Origin: Pandoraea apista
GTDB taxonomy: Bacteria > Pseudomonadota > Gammaproteobacteria > Burkholderiales > Burkholderiaceae
Assembly (NCBI RefSeq): GCF_001465595.2
Contig: NZ_CP013481.2
Location: forward strand, 3,348,001-3,412,000
Direction of reading: 5' to 3'
Length of the DNA stretch: 64,000 bases
Part shown: in pieces, positions 34,869 to 42,674 of the stretch
Numbering within the stretch: the stretch's first letter is position 1
Layout: the number at the start of each line of letters is the position of its first letter
Made by a program: the position numbers and the translations under genes
Notes under the pieces: model-generated
The model's input: only the letters and a program-made list of their open reading frames with translations
Database searches by the model: none
Told to the model about the DNA's origin: nothing

Positions 34869-37505
34869 ATGGTCGTGCCCGGTTCACCGTCCGGCACCGG
34901 CACCACACCGGCCCCCGGGCCCGAGGCGCTGCTAGCGGCGCTCGACCGCTCGCTGGGCACACTCACGCTCACGCCGGACGGCACCATCGTCGACGTCAAC
35001 GACAAGCTGCTCGGGGTGTTCGGCTACACACGCGCCGACCTGATCGGCAAACCGCACGCCCTGCTGTGCGAACCGGGCGACGCCACCTGCGGCGACGCCC
35101 TCGAACAGGTCCTCAGCACACAACGCTCGCACACCGGACAGGTTCGCCGCCGCCGTCGCGACGGCAGCGCCCTTTGGCTCGAAGCGACCTACAACCCGGT
35201 ATTCGACGACGCCGGCAAGCTCGTTTTCGTGATCAAATTCGCCGTCGACGTGACCGCCCGCGTGGAGCGTCAGGCGGCTGACGACGCCCGCCTTCATCTG
35301 CTCTCGCTCGGGGTCGACGAGACCGACAACGCTGTACTCATTACCGACGCACACGGCAGCGTGAGCTATATCAATGCGGGCTTCACGCGCATGCTGGGCT
35401 ACGCGGCGAGCGAGGTGATCGGCCAGTCCGTGCACGTCCCGTTTGGTGAGACGCCCGCCGGCGAACTTGCCGACGGCGCGTCGGCCGTGGACGTCAAGCA
35501 AGCGCTCGCCGGCTGCCTCGTTGCCGCCCGCGACGCCCGAAGCTGTCACTGCGAAATACTCGTGCGCACGGCGCAACGTCAGCCGCTGTGGGTCTCGGTG
35601 GTGACGAATCCGATTCTCGACGCGAACGGCAAGCTGCTCAACGCCGTGGTGCTTTTCACCGACATCACGCAATCGAAGATTCAGGAAGTGCTGCAACACA
35701 AGGCGCTCGCCGCGATGGTGCGCGATGCGCCGCTCGTGGAAGTGCTCGCGCTCGTGTGCCGGGAACTGGAACAGATCGCGCCCGAAGTCATGGCCTCGGT
35801 CGTACGGGTCGATGCCGAGGGCCGGCTGCGCCCGCAGGCCGGCCCGAGCCTGCCTGCGAAATATCATCAGACCGTTGACGGCGTGGCGATCGGCCCGAAT
35901 GTCGGCACCTGCGGCACGGCTGCCTTTCAGGCGCGGCCGGTAATCGTGACCGATATTGCGAACGACCCGCGTTGGGCCGACTTCCGCAGCATGGCGGCCG
36001 AATTCGGGCTGGCCGCGTCGTGGGCCATGCCGATCATCGCGAACGACGGCCGCGTGCTCGGCGTGCTGGCGTTCTATTACCGTACGGTGCGCGGCCCGGA
36101 CGCCCTGCATGAACGGCTCGTCGACGTGTGCGTGCATCTGTGCAAACTCGCCTTCGAGCGGGATGAATCGCGCACACGCATCCGTCAACTGGCGTTCTCC
36201 GACAGCCTCACCGGCCTGCCCAACCGCAGCATGCTCGGCGTGCTCGCCGCACAGGCCATTGCCAGCGCAGACGAGTTGAACACGCGCATGGCCATCATCT
36301 TCATCGATCTGGATCGTTTCAAACAGGTCAACGACTCGCTCGGCCATCAGGCGGGCGACGTGCTGCTGCGCACGATCGCCCAGCGCCTGCGACGCTCGCT
36401 GCGCGGTGCGGATATCGTCGCGCGCCTGTCGGGCGACGAGTTCGTGGCCGTACTCACCGAATGCGACCCCGAACGCCTCGACATCGCCATTGAACGCATG
36501 CGCAGCGCGCTGAGCGCGCCGTGTCAGGTCGATGGCGTGACGCTCGTGCCCTCGGGCAGCTTCGGCATCAGTCTGTATCCGAATCACGGCAAGGCGTTCG
36601 ACCTGCTGCTCCAGCGTGCCGACATGGCCATGTATCAGGCCAAGATGACCAGCCCGGGCAGCGTGCGTTTTTATAACGAAGACATGAACATCCACGCGCA
36701 GGAGCGGCTCGAGCTGGAGACTGCCATGCGCGACGCCCTGCGGTGCGAAACGCTCCAGCTCTTCTATCAGCCGCAGATCAATCTGCTCGACGATTCGGTG
36801 TACGGCGCCGAGGCGCTGACCCGCTGGACACATCCGCTGCACGGCGAGGTGCCGCCCTCGCGCTTCATCGCGTTGGCGGAAGAATGCGGCCTGATCCGCG
36901 AACTGGGGATCTGGACGCTGCGCGAATCATGCCGTCAGTTGGCGGACTGGCGGCGGCGCGGGGTGAGTATCCAGAATGTGTCGGTCAATCTTTCGCCGAC
37001 CAACTTCCACGATCACGACCTGCCGCGCATGATTGCCGAAGCCCTCGCCGATCATGGATAGCCACCAAGTTGTCTGGCCATCGAGATCACGGAAAGCGTG
37101 CTCATGGATCACAATCCGAGCACGCTGCGCATTATCGATGAGGTCCACAGCATGGGCGTGCGACTCTCGCTGGACGACTTCGGTACCGGCTACTCCAGTC
37201 TGGGCTATCTGCGCCGGCTACCGGTCTCCGAACTGAAACTCGACCGCAGCTTCGTGCACGACATCACGCGCGACGAAACGGTGCGTGCGCTGACCAACGC
37301 CATCATCAGCATCGGCCGCAATCTGCATCTGACGGTCGTCGCGGAAGGGGTGGAAGACGAAGCGCAGCGCGATCTGCTTGTGGCGCAGGGCTATCGCGTG
37401 GCGCAAGGGTTTCTGTTCTCGCCAGCGCTGTCGGCAGGCGATCTCGAACGCTGGCTGGAACAGTGGTCGGCGCGACAATGCTCGCCAAACCCGGTTCCCT
37501 CCTGA
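34869..37505 (+). pseudogene. PAS-PAS-GAF-GGDEF-EAL protein interrupted by an in-frame amber codon
   Basis: The frame encodes two PAS domains (LGVFGYTRADLIGK; FTRMLGYAASEVIGQ), a GAF domain (NVGTCGTAAFQARPVIVTDIANDPRW), a GGDEF domain with SGDEF at residues 521-525, and an EAL domain whose EAL is at 648-650. A TAG at 37059-37061 (codon 731 of 879) falls in HG*PP, where relatives have Leu; the same frame resumes as AIEITESVLM and includes DDFGTGYSS. A single T-to-A change from TTG would explain it. The truncated product keeps the sensors and GGDEF but loses most of the EAL catalytic residues. Start at ATG 34869, with GAGGAGG 8 bases ahead. The alternatives are amber read-through or a sequencing error. 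Confidence 0.85.
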
Positions 37506-37506
37506 A

Positions 37507-37740
37507 TCACGGCGCGAGGCCAAGCTCCATCTGGTGCAGCGCCGTCTCGATCGCCTGACTTTGTTCGGTGTTGAGCGCGTCGGCCGCGATATTCGTTTCG
37601 CGGCGATAAATCATCTCGCCATAAACATTGGCCAGCGCGCGCGCCGACTGGCACAGCGACCAATGGCTGTCGGCGGCCTGATGGCTCGTCCAGTAGTTGA
37701 TCGCCTGCTCGATCTCGGCGATGGAATAATTGGCTTTCAT
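37507..37740 (-). CDS. DUF3717 small protein under a LexA box (77 aa)
   Basis: MKANYSIAEIEQAINYW at the start and ARALANVYGEMIYRRET in the middle match DUF3717, a family largely limited to Burkholderiales and of unknown function. The protein is helical, with no signal peptide. A perfect CTGT-N8-ACAG box lies 31-47 bases upstream of the ATG (37740), so it is a predicted SOS gene. The longer open frame upstream is not coding. Confidence 0.88.
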   Translation of the reverse strand: MKANYSIAEIEQAINYWTSHQAADSHWSLCQSARALANVYGEMIYRRETNIAADALNTEQSQAIETALHQMELGLAP

Positions 37741-37771
37741 GAGAGGTTCTGTTTCGCCGTGGAATGAAATA

Positions 37772-37787
37772 CTGTAATTATATACAG
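37772..37787. promoter_or_regulatory. LexA (SOS) box of the DUF3717 gene
   Basis: CTGT-AATTATAT-ACAG inside the longer palindrome TACTGT...ACAGTA, almost the ideal LexA operator. Between it and 38044 no gene is visible, so the nearest controlled gene is DUF3717 (leftward). Confidence 0.88.
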
Positions 37788-38044
37788 TATCGAAGAACGC
37801 TGGAAATCTCGCCGCGGTATGCTGCTCGCATAGGTCGATTCTCAGGCGCACGTTTCGGAACTGCAACACTTGATGAGGGGCAAACCGTGCAAGCGTTCCG
37901 CAATACGCCGACAACCCCATAAAAATCATCCATTTACGAATTCCGGCACGAAATTGGCTTGAGGGTCGGGGGAACGTGGTGCAGCGGCTTGCGATGCGCA
38001 GGCTGCCGTCACCTCCCCCAATGATCGGCCCGACGGAGCCCGCC

Positions 38045-38515
38045 ATGCCGCCGAGACACGTTACGCCCCAGGTTCTGCTCATGCCCCGTGCAGGCGCGTC
38101 GCGGCGAGGTGGCCTCATGGTGCTTTGCCTGCTCCTGGCGTCCGGTGTCGCCCGCGTGCACGCTCAGACTATGCCTCCCGCCGTCGCAACGCCCACCGAT
38201 CCGTTTCATCAACCATGCGTTGCCGTCAAAGCCGCGCCGGCGGCGAACGGTGAACCTCGCAGCTTCGCAATCTTTGCGCCTTCTGCAATTCCCGCCATAC
38301 CAACCTCCAATCGCATCGTCCGCAAGCAATACGTCGACCTCGACGACCGCTGCGCTACCCCCCCAGCCTTCGCGCCAACGCGCGATACCGACTCGACGAC
38401 TGTGTGGTTTGTAGACGCCCCGGCCTACCCTGCCCATCTTGCTCATCCGGCGCACGATCCTCATGCGGCTTCAGAGCCCTCCCGCGCAGGCACCTTGCGC
38501 GACCTCGCGTCCTGA
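38045..38515 (+). CDS. Hypothetical exported protein (156 aa)
   Basis: ATG 38045 is preceded by GGAG at 6 bases. Residues ~22-41 (GGLMVLCLLLASGVARVHAQ) form a signal sequence with a preceding arginine-rich stretch and a VHAQ cleavage region. The mature part is proline- and alanine-rich with two cysteines and no recognised domain. Coding status is moderately supported by the signal peptide and ribosome site only. Confidence 0.5.
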   Translation: MPPRHVTPQVLLMPRAGASRRGGLMVLCLLLASGVARVHAQTMPPAVATPTDPFHQPCVAVKAAPAANGEPRSFAIFAPSAIPAIPTSNRIVRKQYVDLDDRCATPPAFAPTRDTDSTTVWFVDAPAYPAHLAHPAHDPHAASEPSRAGTLRDLAS

Positions 38516-38602
38516 GCGGCAGCGGTCGACGTTTGCTATGCTGCGTCTTTCGCGTGCCCGCCCGATTCAGCGCGTCGCACGCCCAGATTTACCGGAATCT
38601 CA

Positions 38603-38941
38603 ATGTCAGCCAATACGCCGAATACACCCGATACACCCGATACGCCTGATTCCTCCAACAAGTCACGCAGCACAAAAGCGGCGCCGCCCCGTGTCACCCC
38701 GCCACCGCCCGGCGCCATGCCGCTCGCCTGGGTCGGATTGCTGGCAGCTGCCGCGTGGGTGCTCAAAAGCCCGCATCCGACCTGGGGCGTTGGCGTGCTA
38801 TGCCTTTGCGCCGGCCTGATTTCGTCGTTCGGCGCACGCCGCCGTGGCCGCATGCCGTGGCCCGCGTTCTTCACCGGCTTGTTGCCTGTCGGCGTTGCAC
38901 TCTTCTTCGCGTTGCTGATGTTGCGCCCGCTGTTCCGGTGA
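38603..38941 (+). CDS. Small two-helix membrane protein with a PDT repeat
   Basis: 112 residues. The N-terminus carries a repeated TPDTPDTPD stretch from a 9-base tandem repeat, then a proline linker, a hydrophobic helix (LAWVGLLAAAAWVL), a second (VGVLCLCAGLISSF), a basic loop RRRGR and a third (FTGLLPVGVALFFALLML). No family recognised. Confidence 0.62.
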   Translation: MSANTPNTPDTPDTPDSSNKSRSTKAAPPRVTPPPPGAMPLAWVGLLAAAAWVLKSPHPTWGVGVLCLCAGLISSFGARRRGRMPWPAFFTGLLPVGVALFFALLMLRPLFR

Positions 38942-39369
38942 CAGTTCATCGGCAGGTCACGGCACCGACACCGTCACGTCGCCCATCCTGCCTCGATAAG
39001 TTACCCACAGCTTCTGTGGATAACCCACTGGATAACCCGGCAACACCCCGTCGAAACGCCCGCCAACACACGCTGTCAAGAGGATTGCCCGTTTCGACGT
39101 CAGCCCTGGATAAATTTTTTACGCTTGACGTTTCGCCCCGCTTCTGTGCGCGGATGTCACGCCTTTGACATGCCGCAAACTCGTGAGAAATGACTCACCG
39201 GTTTGCCCGAAATCGCGACGCGCCGGCGATCGGGAAGGGTTCGCAGCACAAGCGAATCGGCCTATGATGGAGTCACGCGATACCTCGCCATGCATGACTT
39301 GGACCCTTTCCCAGGGTCCGGCGCTCAGCGGCCGTTTCGCTTTTCAGTGACTTCGGGAGACCGTCTCGT
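38942..39369. other. Intergenic region with DnaA-box-like cluster
   Basis: 428 bases without a gene. The notable content is a cluster of TTATCCACA-like sites at 39001-39035, plus a further TGGATAA at 39107-39113. The right part presumably holds the promoter of the next gene. Confidence 0.5.
39001..39035. promoter_or_regulatory. DnaA-box-like cluster
   Basis: TTACCCACA at 39001-39009, a perfect TTATCCACA on the minus strand at 39015-39023 forming an inverted pair with it, and a third near-match (ACTGGATAA) at 39027-39035. Confidence 0.5.
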
Positions 39370-39678
39370 ATGACCCAATCCGACAAACCGTCCGTTACCT
39401 CTCCACCGCCTGCCGACGTACCGCTCACCGAGGCGGAGCGTGTCCATCTGGACGATCTGCTCGCGCACCACTCGGTCACGGAAACCGTCGATCGCGCGTC
39501 CGTCATCGACCTGATCAAGGAGTTGCGCTCGCCCGAGGTGAAAACGCCGGAAGACCGCGAGCGCGTGGTCAAGCAAAGCCGGCTGTGGCGGGAAGTGTCG
39601 CATCGCGATACCGCCATGTCGCTGCTCAATTCGCTTGCGCAGATGGCGCCGATCTTCCTCAACCAGATTCACTGGTAA
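39370..39678 (+). CDS. Hypothetical protein (102 aa)
   Basis: Acidic N-terminal half with a helical, well-formed coding pattern (LTEAERVHLDDLLAHHSVTETVDRASVIDLIKELR; DTAMSLLNSLAQMAPIFLNQIHW). No signal peptide or membrane helix. GGGAG lies 11 bases ahead of the ATG. Family not recognised. Confidence 0.68.
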   Translation: MTQSDKPSVTSPPPADVPLTEAERVHLDDLLAHHSVTETVDRASVIDLIKELRSPEVKTPEDRERVVKQSRLWREVSHRDTAMSLLNSLAQMAPIFLNQIHW

Positions 39679-39883
39679 AGGCTGTCGCGCCGGTCGCCGC
39701 CGGCGCGCACCCTCTCTGGTTTGCGCTGGCGGTGCCCGTCTTCGTCACCGCTCCACGCTGCTGACTTTCCCGCCAATTGATCTGGATTAACTTTGCGTGC
39801 GAACCGTCGCCCGCGAGCGGGACGCTGCCGTGTAGGTGCCTTACAATGCGGGTCGCATTCGTTTTCCCTGTTGACCTGACACC

Positions 39884-40078
39884 ATGAGCACCCTGCTGGA
39901 CACCCCGATCGAATTCAAGAGCTGGATCTGCCTGATCTGCGGCTGGATCTATAACGAAGCCGAAGGTGCGCCGAATGACGGCCTGGCCCCCGGCACCCGT
40001 TGGGCCGACGTGCCTACGGACTGGCGCTGCCCGGAGTGCGACGTCTCCAAGGACGATTTCGTACTGTCGGAGTTCTGA
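39884..40078 (+). CDS. Rubredoxin
   Basis: 64 residues with four iron-ligating cysteines C16, C19 (ICLICG) and C49, C52 (RCPECD) and the usual WIYNEAEGAP and GTRWADVPTDWRCPEC blocks. A small electron carrier in the cytosol; partner unknown. Stand-alone. Confidence 0.97.
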   Translation: MSTLLDTPIEFKSWICLICGWIYNEAEGAPNDGLAPGTRWADVPTDWRCPECDVSKDDFVLSEF

Positions 40079-40152
40079 GCCGGGCAGGCGCAAAGGCGCT
40101 GAACACAACCAACGCCGGGGCCTGAGCCTGACTGCGAGCGCCCGGCGTGGCA

Positions 40153-40404
40153 TCAGTGATGCCAGCCCCAACCTCGGCCGCGACCGTGCCATCCCCGGTA
40201 GTATCCGCCGCCGTAGTAGCCCCCCGACACCCCGAAGGTAACCGTCGGCGCAGGCACAACCGCATAGCCCGGCGCGTATCCCGCATCGTAGCCCGGGACA
40301 TATCCATAACTGTCATAGTAGCCGCCACCGTACGGCACAGCCACACAACCGGCCATCATCACGGCGACAGCGGCGCCGCCTGCCAGCATGAGTAAGCGTT
40401 TCAC
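40153..40404 (-). CDS. Small Gly/Tyr-rich lipoprotein
   Basis: 83 residues. Start is GTG at 40404, with GGGAGG seven bases ahead, better than any nearby ATG. Signal peptide KRLLMLAGGAAVAVMMAGC with lipobox MAGC (Cys20). The mature part is rich in Gly and Tyr (YGGGYYDSYGYVPGYDAGY) and ends Gly/Trp/His (RGRGWGWHH). Probably an outer-membrane lipoprotein. A palindromic operator-like site lies upstream at 40549-40572. Confidence 0.82.
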   Translation of the reverse strand: MKRLLMLAGGAAVAVMMAGCVAVPYGGGYYDSYGYVPGYDAGYAPGYAVVPAPTVTFGVSGGYYGGGYYRGWHGRGRGWGWHH

Positions 40405-40548
40405 GATGAAACCTCCCGCATGAACCATTCGCGTCTCGCGCGGCGCCATCGACGCCGGGTTCCCGGCATGTCGTCGATCTTTACCGCCCGCTTGAGTCGT
40501 TAGACAGGGGAGTTCTCGTGAAATGCGCGATAGAGTGTCCCTTCTTTG

Positions 40549-40572
40549 GTTACCAAACGTGACATTGGTAAC
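40549..40572. promoter_or_regulatory. Palindromic operator-like site upstream of the lipoprotein gene
   Basis: GTTACCAA-N8-TTGGTAAC is a perfect inverted repeat; together with the preceding TTTG it also makes a compact TTTGGTTACCAAA palindrome, so three half-sites are present. It lies about 145 bases upstream of the GTG start. Confidence 0.6.
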
Positions 40573-40630
40573 GCGCAAGGAATATCGAAGGGTTAGCGGC
40601 GCCCGGCAGACGCCGGGGCCTTGTGGCGAG

Positions 40631-42214
40631 TCAGAACACCCAGCAGCGGTCGCGACCGGCGCGCTTGGCGCGGTACAAGGCCATGTCGGCGCGTTCGACC
40701 ATGTTCATCGGCGAATCTTCGTCTTGCCACTCGGTGATACCGAAACTCGCCGAGAAGCGCAGCGGCGGTTCGCTGCCCTCCAGCGACTCGCGCTTGCAGC
40801 GCTCGCGTATACGATCCGCCACGCGCAGTGCATCGCGCTCGGTGGCCCCCGGCAGCAAAATCGCAAATTCCTCGCCACCGATGCGGCCAATCAGATCGTC
40901 GCCGCGCAGGGTGGACGAGCACACGAGCACAAAACGGCACAGCACCTGATCGCCGATCGCATGCCCGTAGGTGTCATTGATCGACTTGAAATGATCCAGA
41001 TCGGCCACGATGAGGCTCATCGGCTCATTCTTGCGTTGCGCCGCTTCGAGCAATTGATCGAAGCGATGAAAGAAGTAACGGCGCGTAAGGCTGCCCGTCA
41101 ATTCGTCGTAACTCGCCTCGAACGCTAACTGATTATTCGCGGCACGCAGTTCTTCGTTCGATTGACGCGTCTCACGATGCTGCACACGCTCGCGCCAGTA
41201 GGTCCAGCCGGCGAGGGCCACGATCACGACACCCCCCATATACAGTAGGAAACACAGCGCGAGGTCTTTGGCGTGCTGCCGCGTGAGCGCTTCCCAGGCG
41301 TCGACCTGTTCCACGGCATAAACGATCAGATCGTTACTCGAGCTTGGCCGCGACGTAATCACGAAGGGCTTGCGGAACTCGTCGAACTCCGACATCCGGT
41401 CGAGCAATTCCTGCGGCACCCAGGCATTCGAGCGGCCGGGCGCACGCTTGAACTGCGCGATCGGCATACGAGCAAAATCATTACGCTGATATAGCGCGAG
41501 ACGCTCGGCATCGGATAACGAGCCGACCTTACCGTCCAGCATGAAGCGGTTCTCGAAGCGAGGGTCGTTGGCCATGATGACCACACCGTTGCCGTCGGTA
41601 ACGAACGACTCGCCACTGCCCACCCAGTGACGCAGACGTGTCAACCCGATCTTGGTCATCACCACCCCGATCAGCGCCCCATCGCGGTACACGGGAGCAC
41701 TAAAATAAAGGCCCGGCGCCTGGCTCTCCCAGCCTGCCGCGTAGCTCTCGAAACGCGCGCCCAACAGCGCATTGGTGAAATACGGAAGATTGGCGACAGA
41801 CTGGCCGATAGGCGATGGGGTATCGCGGAAGTTGCTCGCGGCGACACAAATGCCGCGCACATCGATTACCCACACCCGGTCGACACCGAAGTACCCCTGA
41901 GCCCCGCGTAGAAATTCGTTGGCGCGGTCCGCGACCTCGGCCGCTGCTGCGGTGCCGCTCGCGGGGCGCAGAACGTCGCGCAGCAGATCTACCTCGGCCA
42001 ACGTGGAAGGAATGGCCCGCACCATCGCCAGATCTGTATTGATCGCGTGAATCATGCCGTCGGCAACGCGGTCGGCCACCGTTTGCCCGGCGTCGACACT
42101 CTGTGCGAGCTTGTCGCCGACCAGCGATGTGGCAGTCCTGTCCGCCGCAACCCAGCAGGCGACCAGCACGCCGACCGAGACGCAGGCGGCATAAAGCCAA
42201 TGCCTTATCCTCAT
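40631..42214 (-). CDS. Membrane diguanylate cyclase with dCache-type sensor
   Basis: 527 residues. Membrane segments at about 7-25 and 322-342 flank a periplasmic dCache-like sensor (YFGVDRVWVIDVRGICVAASNF; GLYFSAPVYRDGALIGVVMTKIG). The GGDEF domain has an intact GGEEF at 446-450 and an RxxD inhibitory site (RGDD) five residues before it. Should synthesise c-di-GMP with product inhibition. Confidence 0.92.
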   Translation of the reverse strand: MRIRHWLYAACVSVGVLVACWVAADRTATSLVGDKLAQSVDAGQTVADRVADGMIHAINTDLAMVRAIPSTLAEVDLLRDVLRPASGTAAAAEVADRANEFLRGAQGYFGVDRVWVIDVRGICVAASNFRDTPSPIGQSVANLPYFTNALLGARFESYAAGWESQAPGLYFSAPVYRDGALIGVVMTKIGLTRLRHWVGSGESFVTDGNGVVIMANDPRFENRFMLDGKVGSLSDAERLALYQRNDFARMPIAQFKRAPGRSNAWVPQELLDRMSEFDEFRKPFVITSRPSSSNDLIVYAVEQVDAWEALTRQHAKDLALCFLLYMGGVVIVALAGWTYWRERVQHRETRQSNEELRAANNQLAFEASYDELTGSLTRRYFFHRFDQLLEAAQRKNEPMSLIVADLDHFKSINDTYGHAIGDQVLCRFVLVCSSTLRGDDLIGRIGGEEFAILLPGATERDALRVADRIRERCKRESLEGSEPPLRFSASFGITEWQDEDSPMNMVERADMALYRAKRAGRDRCWVF

Positions 42215-42674
42215 CCGAAAATCAAACGCTCGTTCTAATATTTTTACTTCTTACGTTGACAAAGTCTTCGCCTCATTCGAGTCGCGTTTCTGTCTTTTCC
42301 CCGGACAGAAGCTCTGGTCGCAACTGGCATCCATCGTGCCGGCGAATTCCCGCCAATTCTGGTCTGCGCGTCAAACTATTTTCCTCGTTCCCGATCCCCG
42401 GCGTGTCGCGCCCCGCACCTTCGGACCCTGATGACCTCGCATTGTCTATCCCGACAATTGCAAGCTGTTGACAACCCGCCGCCCTCGCCTTCAAGCACTG
42501 CCGGCAACGGCTCGCGGCCACCCCCTGCAACGCTCGGCATCATCGCGAAAACACGCTAATTCTATAGTACTCCGACGATGAATCCTCACGAAAAAATGCC
42601 AGAGGTTCGATTTATCACGAATACCTATTTAATCTATTAACTAGCCCGGATATTGCTTTTCCATTGACTCCGCT
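42215..42674. other. Intergenic region between two c-di-GMP genes, AT-richer
   Basis: 460 bases, the stretch 42540-42670 being clearly AT-rich for this genome. No gene or strong hairpin recognised. It probably holds the promoter of the leftward diguanylate cyclase at 40631-42214. Confidence 0.5.

Noticed and set aside
34932..36842. 636-codon open frame on the minus strand
   Set aside because: Lies wholly opposite the PAS-PAS-GAF-GGDEF-EAL gene, whose domains are clear; no domain on the minus strand.
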